DNA of 64,000 bases, taken from positions 1 to 64,000 of the forward strand of contig NZ_VBSL01000009.1 in assembly GCF_006149005.1 (NCBI RefSeq), written 5' to 3'. Under the pieces are notes generated by a model, which worked only from the letters and a program-made list of their open reading frames with translations, did no database searches and was not told where the DNA came from. The stretch comes from Larkinella sp. C7. Lineage in GTDB: Bacteria > Bacteroidota > Bacteroidia > Cytophagales > Spirosomataceae. The translations under genes were made by a program, and so were the position numbers. Of the stretch, positions 23,782 through 32,317 are shown one piece after another (the stretch's first letter is position 1; every line of letters starts with the position of its first letter).

Positions 23782-24705
23782 TCAAAGAAGCCCGGAATTG
23801 GAGGTTGTTTTGACCGCTTCCGAAACCGGGATGAGTTGCCGAACCGATTGCCGGATGTTTTTGCAGATCGTTTCGGCGGGCAAATCGTTCGCATCCGTCC
23901 CAAACGGGTCTTCAATTTCTTCGGCAATGACCTCCAGACTGGCCAGAACGTAGAAGATGAACACGACAAACGGGACGACAAAATAATGCAGGCTGAAAAC
24001 GTAGCCCAGCGGGAGGGTGATGCAATAAATGAAGATGAATTTTTTTAGAAACGAGCTGTAGGAAAACGGAATCGGTGTTTTGTTGATCCGTTCGCAGGAG
24101 CCGCAGATGTCCATCAGACTTTGTAATTCGCCGTTCAAAAACAGCAAATGTTCCGGTAAAAAGACGCCCTTTCGCTGAAGCTCATAGACTTTGCGGGTAA
24201 GAGCCGCCGAAATTTGGGAAGGAATGTGCTCGTGCCGGTTCAGTGCAGATAAGGGGAAAAGCGAACATTCCGTAAATTCTTTTTCGACAAAATGCGCCCG
24301 CAGGTGGTTTTTCATCGCGTAGGCAAAGTTGGGGATCATCACGCGAAAAAAGTCCCGCTCATCGGTGGCCGCCTGATCCAATAGGGGTTCCAGTTTCAGG
24401 GCCAGGTTGCGGCTGTTGTTGGTGAGCGCCCCCCACATCCGACGCCCTTCCCACCAGCGGTCATAGGCAGTGTTGGTTCTGAAAACCAGCAACATCGAAA
24501 TGACAAAGCCCAGAAGTGAGTGCATCACCGAAATGTGCCTCAAATCCGAATTGTCTTTCATATTAAAGACGAAGAGGAGAATGAAGGCCACCAAAAAAGA
24601 ATAGAGCGTCATCAGGCCTAAAAAGGGCATCAGCTTGCGGACGGTGTCGGCTTTTGGGAAATTAATCAGAAACCGGACCCACTCTTTTGTATCGTAATTG
24701 ACCAT
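23782..24705 (-). CDS. Bestrophin-family anion channel
   Basis: A 307-residue membrane protein of the bacterial bestrophin (YneE/DUF-type) family, which forms pentameric chloride or anion channels. The signature FRTNTAYDRWWEGRRMWGAL follows the second hydrophobic helix, and two further helices (FIFIYCITLPLGYVFSLHYF and FVVFIFYVLASLEVIAEEIE) come before the conserved E-D-P-F-G-x-D-x-x-D-L-P motif near the C-terminus. The start ATG at 24705 gives a normal N-terminus. Convergent with the ABC-F gene; the divergent neighbour is the T9SS plug gene. Confidence 0.9.
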   Translation of the reverse strand: MVNYDTKEWVRFLINFPKADTVRKLMPFLGLMTLYSFLVAFILLFVFNMKDNSDLRHISVMHSLLGFVISMLLVFRTNTAYDRWWEGRRMWGALTNNSRNLALKLEPLLDQAATDERDFFRVMIPNFAYAMKNHLRAHFVEKEFTECSLFPLSALNRHEHIPSQISAALTRKVYELQRKGVFLPEHLLFLNGELQSLMDICGSCERINKTPIPFSYSSFLKKFIFIYCITLPLGYVFSLHYFVVPFVVFIFYVLASLEVIAEEIEDPFGTDANDLPAETICKNIRQSVRQLIPVSEAVKTTSNSGLL

Positions 24706-24812
24706 TGTCGCCTGAGTTACATCTTGCTGAGGTCAAAAATACATCCTGAAATGTTTTTTATACTGCCTTTCCCTAAATTTCGTTCCTACCTATACCGATT
24801 TATCTATTCTAA

Positions 24813-26129
24813 ATGCTTTCATTCTTCCGACTTGTTTTGCTGCTCAACGGCATTGTAATGGTTCAGGCTTCCGCCCAAAACCTGCCGACCGACGATCGGA
24901 TTGCCGATCCAGCCATCAAAACCGTGTTGCTGTATCCGGTGCTTGGCAGCGACCCGACCGATCCGGCTCAAACGCTCAACCCGCCCACCATCGATCAATC
25001 CGTCGAGACGCAGCTCATGCTGGAATTTGACGATCTGACGGCTACCTTTCGTCCCTTCCGCGCTAAATTCGTGCATTGCAACGCCGACTGGCAACGGTCG
25101 ATTCTGAATGACATCGAGTTTACGTACGAATACAACGACTATCCGATTCAGGATTATCAGATTTCGCAGAACACCAAAATACCGTATTACCATTACCGGT
25201 TTCCGGTGCCGAAGGTCAAATTGCCGGGCAATTATGTGTTGGTGGTCTATAACGAGCGGAATCCGAACCAGATTTATTTCAGCCGCCGGTTCAGTACGTA
25301 CCTCAACCGCGTGGGCGTGTCGGCCACGGCACAGTTTGCCAACGATCCGCAATTGCGCTTTACCGACCAGCAGATCAATTTCGAAATCAGTTACCGGGGC
25401 TATCCGCTTATTTCGCCCCAGGACGACCTGAAAATTGTCATTCGCCAGAATTTTCGCGACGACCGCGTGATCACGGGTCTGCGGCCGACCAACGTCCGGG
25501 CGTTTGATAACCTGCTGGAATACCGGCTTTTCGATCTGAAAAACACGTTTCCCGGTGGGAACGAATACCGGTATTTCGATACCCGGACGGTTTTGTCGCG
25601 CGGCAATTACATCGAACGGATCGATCGTAAGGAAGACCGCAACACGGCTTTTGTGAACGCCGACGGCATTCGGAGTGTGGGCGCGTATGTGCAAACCGAC
25701 GATTTTAACGGACAATACGTGATCGATCACCTGGAAACCCGCATTGGAGCCACGCAGGCCGACTACATCACGACGGTTTTTACGCTGCGCATGGACGAGG
25801 TGCCCAATGCCGAATTGTTTGTGAACAGTGCATTCAATTTCTGGCGGCTAGACGATCTCAACCGGATGAGCTACGTCCCGGATTTGCACGCCTACCGGGC
25901 CGAAATTCAACTGAAACAGGGTGTTTATAACTATAATTATTCCTTGAAAGGTATTCCCCCGCCGGTGTCGCGCTCCGGGATGAACCTCACGGGCAACGAA
26001 ACCCTGATCGAGGGAAATTATTCGGACACGGAAAATGAGTATGAAATTCTGGTCTACCACCGCCCCCCGGCGTCGCGGGCCGATCAGTTGGTGGGCTACC
26101 GGCGGATTGGCTACAACAAGCGGAAGTAA
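24813..26129 (+). CDS. T9SS plug protein (DUF5103)
   Basis: A 438-residue exported protein with a signal peptide (LVLLLNGIVMVQASAQ). The mature part starts with DPAIKTVLLYPVLGSD and has AKFVHCNADWQ, PYYHYRFPVPKVKLPGNYVL and YGYSLK-like YNYNYSLKG, all typical of the DUF5103 family. In the type IX system this protein plugs the SprA translocon from the periplasmic side until a cargo arrives. It agrees with the sorting domain at the left edge of the window. The serine hydrolase gene is convergent, one base after the stop. Confidence 0.85.
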   Translation: MLSFFRLVLLLNGIVMVQASAQNLPTDDRIADPAIKTVLLYPVLGSDPTDPAQTLNPPTIDQSVETQLMLEFDDLTATFRPFRAKFVHCNADWQRSILNDIEFTYEYNDYPIQDYQISQNTKIPYYHYRFPVPKVKLPGNYVLVVYNERNPNQIYFSRRFSTYLNRVGVSATAQFANDPQLRFTDQQINFEISYRGYPLISPQDDLKIVIRQNFRDDRVITGLRPTNVRAFDNLLEYRLFDLKNTFPGGNEYRYFDTRTVLSRGNYIERIDRKEDRNTAFVNADGIRSVGAYVQTDDFNGQYVIDHLETRIGATQADYITTVFTLRMDEVPNAELFVNSAFNFWRLDDLNRMSYVPDLHAYRAEIQLKQGVYNYNYSLKGIPPPVSRSGMNLTGNETLIEGNYSDTENEYEILVYHRPPASRADQLVGYRRIGYNKRK

Positions 26130-26130
26130 G

Positions 26131-27291
26131 CTATTTCAGCAGTAGATCGAGCAACTGGTCCTTCATTTCGCCCACTTTCCGTACGTAAGGCCCGTCGGTC
26201 AGTGTACCCATATTTGTTCCCATGAAGACATACAGTTGTTTCTCCGGGAAATAATACAGGGCGCATCCGGCTCCTAAACCCGCCCCACCGTGGCCGTAGG
26301 CAAGCTGCCCGGAATAATAGACATGGTATAAGCCCATGCCGTAAGTCGGTTCACCGTCTTTGTCGTTCACCCAGGTCATTATCGTTTTCATGCTTTTGTC
26401 TGACAACAGTTTTCCTTCCAACAGGCCGCGCAGAAATTTGACGAAATCGATCGGAGCCGCCACCAGCCCATCGTCGCCCGACAGGGAGTTGACGTTGACT
26501 TGCTGCATCTGCGAAACGTTTTCCAGCTTGCCGTCGCCAAACCGGTCGAAGTAACTGTTAACCAGGTTGGTTTGCCGCTGAACGTTATGGTAAAAGGTTT
26601 GCTGAAGGTGGAGGGGAACTAGAACGCTTTCCTGAATCAGCCGGGCGTGGTCGCCGTGAACCTGGTTGGCGATGAGGGTCAGCAGCAGGTAATTGGTATC
26701 GGAATACTGAAAATAACTACCGGGTTTGAAGAGCAAAGGCGCCTTTCGAATGTACGACAAATAATCGGCACCGGTAAATGAACGCAGCGGGTGCTGCAGC
26801 AAAACCGTGACGTAATCGGTATCGAGCGAATAGTTTGGAATACCGGACGTGTGGTTGAGGAGCATCCGAACCGTGATGGTTTCAGCATCGGTAATGTTGT
26901 CGCTGAGATTTGCGGGCAGATAGGTCGTTATCGGCCTATCAAGCTCAATTTTACCGGCCTCGACCAGTTTCAGGATACCAACGGCCATGTAGGTTTTGGC
27001 CACGCTCTGGCTGTAGTGCAAATGGCAGGGTTGCAGGGCGGTTTTGTCTTCCAGCCGGGCATAGCCGGATGCTGTGGCCCAATACCCTTCCTGTGGGGTA
27101 TAAACCGCCACGGCAACACCCGGTAATCCTTCGGCGGTAAAACGATCCAGCAGGTTTTGTATGGGCTGCGCTTTGGAATAGTGGGCATTGATTGGCGTGG
27201 TTTCCGTGCAGGAAACCGTGGAGGTGGCCAGATCCTCTGGCTCACACGCTAGCAGACCGGCCAGCAGGGCAGCGATAAAAGCGTATTTCAT
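26131..27291 (-). CDS. Serine hydrolase lipoprotein, beta-lactamase (class C-like) family
   Basis: A 386-residue protein with a lipoprotein signal (FIAALLAGLLAC, Cys16). The catalytic S-x-x-K is Ser96-Val-Ala-Lys99 in HYSQSVAKTYMAVGILKLVE. The Tyr motif is FQYSDTNYLLL (~197, Y-S-D-x-N rather than Y-S-N), and the third motif is AYGHGGAGLG (~345). The family includes esterases, D-aminopeptidases and penicillin-binding-like enzymes; the precise substrate is unknown. The N-terminal CEPEDLATS tail suggests anchoring to the membrane. The outer membrane protein gene follows upstream in the same direction, 18 bases away, so the two are likely an operon. Confidence 0.88.
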   Translation of the reverse strand: MKYAFIAALLAGLLACEPEDLATSTVSCTETTPINAHYSKAQPIQNLLDRFTAEGLPGVAVAVYTPQEGYWATASGYARLEDKTALQPCHLHYSQSVAKTYMAVGILKLVEAGKIELDRPITTYLPANLSDNITDAETITVRMLLNHTSGIPNYSLDTDYVTVLLQHPLRSFTGADYLSYIRKAPLLFKPGSYFQYSDTNYLLLTLIANQVHGDHARLIQESVLVPLHLQQTFYHNVQRQTNLVNSYFDRFGDGKLENVSQMQQVNVNSLSGDDGLVAAPIDFVKFLRGLLEGKLLSDKSMKTIMTWVNDKDGEPTYGMGLYHVYYSGQLAYGHGGAGLGAGCALYYFPEKQLYVFMGTNMGTLTDGPYVRKVGEMKDQLLDLLLK

Positions 27292-27309
27292 GGATTGGTG
27301 AGGTGCGAA

Positions 27310-27918
27310 TTAGTGGGAAAAGTGAATGCGGGAACCAATTTGAATCAACTGGTTGGGCAGGAGGGGGACATCCGGGTTGTAGCCTTGTAGAATGAAAAAC
27401 TGGTAGCTCACGAAGGGCTCCAGCAGTCGTTTGGTTTTGGTGCCCTGATAGCCGATGGATAGCCCAACCGGCACCATCAGCATCCCCTTGCCGCTTTGGC
27501 TGGCCGACTGCCATTCGCCGTTAATAAACACGAGTGTCGTGTTCGGATGAAAGGCAAAATGGTAGCCCAAGCCCGCTTTAACTTCCGCATACACCGGTCC
27601 GAAATGGGGACGATAGGCGGTTTGGGTAAACACCGACAACCCGTTTCCGGCGTTTCGGTTTCGGTAAAAACCAAGCTGAACCTGCTGGAGAAGGCTGCCC
27701 CGGCGGTTGTAGGCCACCTCCGTACCCAGGCTGAAGCCGACGTTCGAAAAGGTGCTTTTCAAATCTTTGAAAGGCATTGAAATCGAATGGAATTGTAAGC
27801 TGACCATAAGCGGCCAGTCGCGCTTGACAGACTCCGGGGCCGGTATTTGCTGCGCGTAAACCGGCAGCAAACCCGTCAGGACAAGCATAAGAATGTTGAA
27901 TAAAAATGACTTTTTCAT
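27310..27918 (-). CDS. Predicted outer membrane beta-barrel protein
   Basis: A 202-residue protein from the ATG at 27918 with a signal peptide (KKSFLFNILMLVLTGLLPVY, cleavage at AQ). The mature part has repeated amphipathic strands such as VGFSLGTEVAYNRRG, VQLGFYRNRNAG, AEVKAGLGYHFAFHP and QFFILQG and ends with IQIGSRIHFSH, the aromatic end strand of porin-like barrels. It is probably an 8-stranded barrel. It precedes the serine hydrolase gene by 18 bases. No family name is certain. Confidence 0.7.
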   Translation of the reverse strand: MKKSFLFNILMLVLTGLLPVYAQQIPAPESVKRDWPLMVSLQFHSISMPFKDLKSTFSNVGFSLGTEVAYNRRGSLLQQVQLGFYRNRNAGNGLSVFTQTAYRPHFGPVYAEVKAGLGYHFAFHPNTTLVFINGEWQSASQSGKGMLMVPVGLSIGYQGTKTKRLLEPFVSYQFFILQGYNPDVPLLPNQLIQIGSRIHFSH

Positions 27919-28031
27919 GGTGTGTTCGTATTTGCGTTGGCAAAGTACCACCAGGAAAAGCGTCTGTTTACGGCGTATAAGCCTGTTTTTCGGTGAAGTG
28001 TAGCAAAAATGTCCGTGAAGTGCAGTTGAAT

Positions 28032-28859
28032 TTAGTCAGGAGAAAACCATTTTTTGAAAGCCGGAGCCTTGGTACGGCTTACCTGAATGCTTTCCGGAAA
28101 ACCGGGTGTGCCTTTCAACCGTACGTTGAGCTTGCCGTTTTCCATTCGGTCGAAAGCCGACAGGCTTTGGCGGTGAAGGATGTACTGACGGTTGAGCCGG
28201 AAAAACCACTCGGCCGGTAGTTCTTCTTCCAGTTTGTCCAGCGACTGGTCGATCACGTAGCGCTTCTGCTGATCGGTCAGTAGCATCGTGTATTCGCCAT
28301 CCACATAAAATCCGGCAATTTCGTTGAAAGGAACGGCTACATTCTGCCTGCCCGAACGAACCATGAACCCTTCCTGCCGGATGCGGAGCGCTTCGTGCTT
28401 CGTCAGATCGGCTTGCCGAAACTGATCGTAAAAATGGGCGCCGATGTAGATCCCGTTGATCGCCAGAATCCAGATAAAGAAAATAAAAATGTCGTGGGTG
28501 TAAAAGGTTCTCGGAACCGGTTTGTCAGTGGCCAGAAAATTGACCAGCTCTGTCGTTGAAGCAATCACCAGAATACCGGCAACGGAAGTGACCGTGCACT
28601 GCATGATAAGGCGTTGAACGAAACTCCGCTCGTACGGAAACTGCCGATCCAGCCTGTGGATCAGCAGGCGGATCATCCACCAGGCGGCATATCCTTCCAG
28701 CGTATCGATCAGAAACGTAGCTACCAACCGCCAGCCCGACGGAATATGCGTATAGGTGAGGTAATAATTGAGGACATTGATAAACGGAATCAATATCAGA
28801 AACAGCCTGATATCACGGAATGGATGGCGTTGGGCAGGGGCGATGGTTACATCTGCCAT
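28032..28859 (-). CDS. Membrane-anchored LytTR-domain regulator
   Basis: A 275-residue protein. Four membrane helices (LFLILIPFINVLNYYL, WRLVATFLIDTLEGYAAWWM, LIMQCTVTSVAGILVIAS, IFIFFIWILAINGIYIGAHF) lead to a C-terminal LytTR DNA-binding domain (~170-275) with VPFNEIAGFYVDGEYTMLL, VIDQSLDKLEEELP, FFRLNRQYILHRQSL and a terminal KAPAFKKW. It has no receiver or kinase domain, so it probably senses a membrane signal directly. Its targets are unknown; the adjacent barrel and serine hydrolase genes are candidates by proximity. Confidence 0.88.
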   Translation of the reverse strand: MADVTIAPAQRHPFRDIRLFLILIPFINVLNYYLTYTHIPSGWRLVATFLIDTLEGYAAWWMIRLLIHRLDRQFPYERSFVQRLIMQCTVTSVAGILVIASTTELVNFLATDKPVPRTFYTHDIFIFFIWILAINGIYIGAHFYDQFRQADLTKHEALRIRQEGFMVRSGRQNVAVPFNEIAGFYVDGEYTMLLTDQQKRYVIDQSLDKLEEELPAEWFFRLNRQYILHRQSLSAFDRMENGKLNVRLKGTPGFPESIQVSRTKAPAFKKWFSPD

Positions 28860-28880
28860 ACAATCAGCTGCTATGGGATC

Positions 28881-28906
28881 TAAAAAAAGCGGGCCAGAAG
28901 CCCGCT
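28881..28906 (-). terminator. Terminator of ychF
   Basis: On the minus strand AGCGGGC (28906-28900), a 5-base loop, GCCCGCT (28894-28888) and a T7 run (28888-28882) five bases after the ychF stop. Confidence 0.85.
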
Positions 28907-28910
28907 ATCC

Positions 28911-30014
28911 TTACGCACTATGCAGAAACTCCATCACATCGCCGTCGGCCACGACGTATTCCTTGCCTTCGACCGATAGTTTGCCGGCTTCCCGAACGGC
29001 GGCCTGTGATTTGTACTGAACGAAGTCCGGAATTTTGATGACCTGCGCGCGGATGAAGTGTTTTTCAAAATCTGAGTGAATCACCCCAGCCGCCTGTGGG
29101 GCTTTCCAGCCGCGCTGAATCGTCCAGGCGCGAACCTCCTTGACACCCGCCGTAAAATAAGTAATTAAATTGAGTAAGCGGTACGACGCTTTGATGAGCA
29201 AATCCAGACCGGATTCCTGCAAACCGTATTCTTCCAGAAACATCTGGCGTTCGTCGGGTTCTTCGATTTCGGCAATCTGGGCCTCGATGGCAGCACACAC
29301 GATGACCACTTCCGCGCCCTCGGCTTTCGCCATTTCTTTCAGTTGATCGGAATACTGGTTGCCGCCCGGCAGCGATTTCTCGTCGACGTTTGCAACGTAG
29401 ATCACTGGTTTTACCGTCAGCAACTGGAGTTCGCCCACGGCGGCAAACCGTTCTTCGGGCGTCACATCCACGGCGCGGGCATTCTGTCCGGCTTCCAGCG
29501 CCTTTTTGTAGCGGATGAGCACTTCCAATTCGGCTTTGGCTTTGGCGTCACTACCGGCGCGAACGGCTTTTTCGGTGCGTTGCAGTTTCCGGTCGATGGA
29601 CTCCAGATCTTTCAGTTGAAGCTCGATGTCAATGATTTCTTTGTCGAAAATCGGGTTGACGCGCCCTTCGACGTGTACGATGTTGTCGTCTTCGAAACAC
29701 CGGATGACGTGGACGATGGCATCGACTTCCCGGATGTTGGCCAGAAACTTATTGCCCAGGCCCTGTCCCTGGCTGGCGCCTTTAACCAGCCCGGCGATGT
29801 CGACAAATTCGATGATGGTTGGCACCACTTTCTGGGGCTTCACCAGGCTTTCCAGCGTGTCCAGCCGTTCGTCAGGCACCGTGACGACGCCGACGTTGGG
29901 ATCTATGGTACAGAACGGATAATTGGCAGCTTCGGCCTTTCCGCTCGAAATGGCATTAAACAAAGTGGACTTCCCAACATTAGGCAGCCCGACAATACCG
30001 CATTGAAGACTCAT
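28911..30014 (-). CDS. ychF: Redox-regulated ATPase YchF
   Basis: A 367-residue YchF/OLA1 protein with universal features: the nucleotide loop GLPNVGKS (9-16), the switch-like [20 protein letters not shown], the modified G4 motif NVDE (Asn-x-x-Glu favours ATP over GTP), an antiparallel coiled coil (~130-200) and a C-terminal TGS domain ending [12 protein letters not shown]. It binds ribosomes and is involved in stress response and translation control. The inverted repeat at 30040-30113 lies directly upstream. Confidence 0.95.
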   Translation of the reverse strand: MSLQCGIVGLPNVGKSTLFNAISSGKAEAANYPFCTIDPNVGVVTVPDERLDTLESLVKPQKVVPTIIEFVDIAGLVKGASQGQGLGNKFLANIREVDAIVHVIRCFEDDNIVHVEGRVNPIFDKEIIDIELQLKDLESIDRKLQRTEKAVRAGSDAKAKAELEVLIRYKKALEAGQNARAVDVTPEERFAAVGELQLLTVKPVIYVANVDEKSLPGGNQYSDQLKEMAKAEGAEVVIVCAAIEAQIAEIEEPDERQMFLEEYGLQESGLDLLIKASYRLLNLITYFTAGVKEVRAWTIQRGWKAPQAAGVIHSDFEKHFIRAQVIKIPDFVQYKSQAAVREAGKLSVEGKEYVVADGDVMEFLHSA

Positions 30015-30039
30015 GTATTTTTAATTTTGAATGAGTGAG

Positions 30040-30113
30040 TGAGTGAATGAGCGAATGAGTGAATAGTTTGACAAGAATCCGGCAGGCTATTCACTCATTC
30101 GCTCATTCACTCA
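30040..30113. repeat. 27-bp inverted repeat of GAATGAGT-type units
   Basis: The arms 30040-30066 and 30087-30113 are perfectly complementary (27 bp), closing a 20-base loop, TTTGACAAGAATCCGGCAGG. Each arm is itself made of 4-base repeats (GAGT, GAAT, GAGC), so slippage is likely. It lies 26 bases upstream of the ychF start. It may be a mobile REP-like element or a regulatory hairpin. Confidence 0.75.
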
Positions 30114-30156
30114 TTCACAATTGTCTCGCAAAGTTCGAACATTCAGGGGCGAAAAA

Positions 30157-30183
30157 CAAAAAAGCCTCCGGTGATCAGAGGCT
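30157..30183 (-). terminator. Terminator of the DUF3276 gene
   Basis: On the minus strand AGCCTC (30183-30178), a 9-base loop and GAGGCT (30168-30163), then a T6 run (30162-30157), 27 bases after the stop. Confidence 0.8.
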
Positions 30184-30209
30184 AAGTTGTGGAAGAAGAG
30201 ATAGCGGGA

Positions 30210-30533
30210 TTATTCCCATTTCAATTCGCTGCCGCCTACATCTTCCAGTTCATCTTTCACGGCATACTGGGAGAAGTCGAATTCAGGCATCAAATCGGAT
30301 TTAATATATTGAATGGTATCGTGCAACGCATCAGAGAACTTGTCGAAATCTTCTTTGTAGAGAAACATTTTGTGTTTCTCGTAAATAAAACCGTCGCCCT
30401 GCGGATGCCGGCGGCTTTCAGTAATGGTCAGATAATAGTCGTTGGCGCGGGTGGATTTGACGTCAAAGAAGTAGGTACGTTTTCCAGCTCTGACGCGCTT
30501 GGAAAAGATTTTTTCTTTCTCTTTTTCTTCCAC
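30210..30533 (-). CDS. PUR-alpha-like DUF3276 protein
   Basis: A 107-residue protein. KRTYFFDVKSTRANDYYLTI, then ESRR and FIYEKHKMFLYKEDFDKFSD match the PUR domain as found in bacteria (DUF3276), which folds as a whirly beta-sheet with helix and binds single-stranded DNA or RNA. It is a conserved Bacteroidota gene of unresolved role. A TATTTTTG box (minus, 30598-30591) that fits TAnnTTTG lies ~60 bases upstream of the start. Confidence 0.9.
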   Translation of the reverse strand: MEEKEKEKIFSKRVRAGKRTYFFDVKSTRANDYYLTITESRRHPQGDGFIYEKHKMFLYKEDFDKFSDALHDTIQYIKSDLMPEFDFSQYAVKDELEDVGGSELKWE

Positions 30534-30590
30534 AATCTCTGGTGGTTTGAGGTGATTTAAACGCTAAAATAAGCGGATTAGTATAACTAG

Positions 30591-30598
30591 CAAAAATA
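30591..30598 (-). promoter_or_regulatory. Possible -7 promoter box of the DUF3276 gene
   Basis: TATTTTTG on the minus strand matches TAnnTTTG, 57 bases upstream of the ATG at 30533. No TTG at a usual distance is visible. Confidence 0.35.
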
Positions 30599-30678
30599 TT
30601 GCCTCAAATTAATTTTCATAGCGTACGGCCCAAACTGGACAGGTTTAAGAGAGCACTAGAATAAAGAAAGAAAACAGT

Positions 30679-30708
30679 TTGCTTCTTAAGCAGTTGCTGT
30701 TATCTTTG
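30679..30708 (+). promoter_or_regulatory. Consensus Bacteroidota promoter of the RlpA-like gene
   Basis: TTG at 30679-30681, a 19-base spacer, and TATCTTTG at 30701-30708. Both boxes match the consensus exactly. The gene start at 30799 leaves an untranslated leader of about 85 bases. Confidence 0.7.
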
Positions 30709-30798
30709 TAATGAGGGAATTGTAAAATTTCTGCTAAAGGTAGGGCGTAAGTGTCTGGCGCTCAACCTTTTTTTGTTTTCCACCAAACCTCAAACTGT

Positions 30799-31245
30799 AT
30801 GAGTATAATCGTCACGATCATGCTGCTTTTCGGCGGCATGAAATCAACGGAGGCCCAGTCGGGTCTCATACAGAAAGGAAAGGCTTCTTTCTATTCAAAA
30901 CGCTTTCATGGGAAAAAAACCAGTTGCGGAGAACGTTATCAGAACGACAAACTGACGGCGGCACACATTTCTCTGCCCATGAACACCATGGTCGAAGTGA
31001 CCAATTTATCCAACAATCAATCCGTTGTCGTTCGGATTAACGACCGGGGGCCGCACGGCAAAGGCCGCATCATCGATCTGGCCTATGCAGCCGCGAAAAC
31101 CCTGGGAATCGTTAAAACCGGCATCGCCAATGTGGCCATCCGGGTTGTCGGTCATAACCGGAAAATAACCGAGCCTGCCACCGCCGTGTTGTTTCCGCTT
31201 ACGAACCGTTTAGAACCGTTGCTTGCCCCCATCGATACCATTTAA
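30799..31245 (+). CDS. RlpA-family septal ring lytic transglycosylase-like protein
   Basis: A 148-residue exported protein: a signal-like segment (SIIVTIMLLFGGMKSTEAQ), then a double-psi beta-barrel domain with GKASFYSKRFHGKKTSCGER, then YQNDKLTAAHISLPMNTMVE and the family motifs NDRGPHGKGRIIDLAYAAA. In RlpA this domain cuts denuded peptidoglycan strands. It is a short member without a C-terminal SPOR domain, so it may not be directed to the septum. The frame is open from a GTG at 30751, but the ATG at 30799 directly begins the signal peptide. Confidence 0.85.
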   Translation: MSIIVTIMLLFGGMKSTEAQSGLIQKGKASFYSKRFHGKKTSCGERYQNDKLTAAHISLPMNTMVEVTNLSNNQSVVVRINDRGPHGKGRIIDLAYAAAKTLGIVKTGIANVAIRVVGHNRKITEPATAVLFPLTNRLEPLLAPIDTI

Positions 31246-31402
31246 GCGCGGAGAACGTTTTCATATCGCGGTTGGATCACTGAATCAAAGCGTAGTTTGC
31301 GCCGGGCGCATTTCAGACACAAGGCAAATTTGATGTGCCGGATGCCCAAACTACCCTTCGAATCCCTTTGATGATCCGGCCGCGATCTGTATTTTTACGA
31401 CT

Positions 31403-32314
31403 ATGGCAACGCAAGTAGATTTACTGAAAGTCCGGGAATACGGTAATGTGGAGTTTCTGGCCCGCCAAATGGTGGAAGGATTCATTACCGGTTTACACAA
31501 GTCGCCCTTCCACGGTTTTTCGGTCGAGTTTGCCGAACACCGGCTCTACAATACCGGCGAAAGCACCCGCTACATCGACTGGAAAGTGTTTGCCAAATCG
31601 GAACGCCTGTTTGTCAAGCGGTTTGAAGAAGAAACCAACCTGCGCTGCCACCTGCTGCTCGACACCTCGTCGACGATGTATTACCCCGAACCGGGCTACG
31701 GGAAAATTACCTTCAGCATTCTGGCCGCTGCCTGCATTGCCTATTTGCTCCAGCGCCAGAAAGACGCCGTTAGCCTGACCACCTTTGCCGAAGGAATTGA
31801 CATTCAGACGCAAACAAAATCAACGCCCTCGCACGTTCATAAAATATTCCAGCAACTCAACACGCTGCTGCAACAGCCGCCCCCGCTGCGGAAAACGTCG
31901 GCGGCCGAAGTGATTCACCAACTGGCCGAAAAAATCAACAAACGTTCACTCGTGGTCATTTTCAGCGACATGTTCGAGAATGTCTCGGATGTCGACCACC
32001 TGTTTTCAGCCCTGCAACACCTGCGCCACAACCTCCACGAAGTGCTGATTTTTCACGTCATCGATAAGAAAACCGAGGAAGATTTCAGTTTTGACGAACG
32101 GCCGTACGAATTTATCGACCTGGAAACCGGTGAAAAAGTGAAAGTGCAGCCCAACCAGGTGCGCGACAACTACCAGACGGCCATCAGGAATTTTTACCAC
32201 GAACTTAAACTCCGCTGCGGTCAGTACCGGATCGACTTCATCGAGGCCGATATTGCCCAAGGATTCGACCAGATCCTGACGAGCTACCTGGTGAAGCGGA
32301 CGAAGATGAAGTAA
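31403..32314 (+). CDS. DUF58 domain protein
   Basis: A 303-residue cytoplasmic protein. The DUF58 signature FAEHRLYNTGESTRYIDWKV, then FAKSERLFVKRFEEET, is followed by a von Willebrand type A-like domain (LLLDTSSTMYYPEPG, then VVIFSDMFENVSDVDHLF). DUF58 proteins usually lie next to MoxR ATPases and VWA-domain genes; no such gene is adjacent here. A role in chaperoning or assembly of an enzyme complex is known for related systems but not shown here. The thioredoxin-fold gene is convergent, three bases away. Confidence 0.88.
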   Translation: MATQVDLLKVREYGNVEFLARQMVEGFITGLHKSPFHGFSVEFAEHRLYNTGESTRYIDWKVFAKSERLFVKRFEEETNLRCHLLLDTSSTMYYPEPGYGKITFSILAAACIAYLLQRQKDAVSLTTFAEGIDIQTQTKSTPSHVHKIFQQLNTLLQQPPPLRKTSAAEVIHQLAEKINKRSLVVIFSDMFENVSDVDHLFSALQHLRHNLHEVLIFHVIDKKTEEDFSFDERPYEFIDLETGEKVKVQPNQVRDNYQTAIRNFYHELKLRCGQYRIDFIEADIAQGFDQILTSYLVKRTKMK

Positions 32315-32317
32315 CGG

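Noticed and set aside
30040-30113. CRISPR-like short repeats
   Set aside because: The units are 4-8 bases, in an inverted arrangement without unique spacers, and no cas gene is near.
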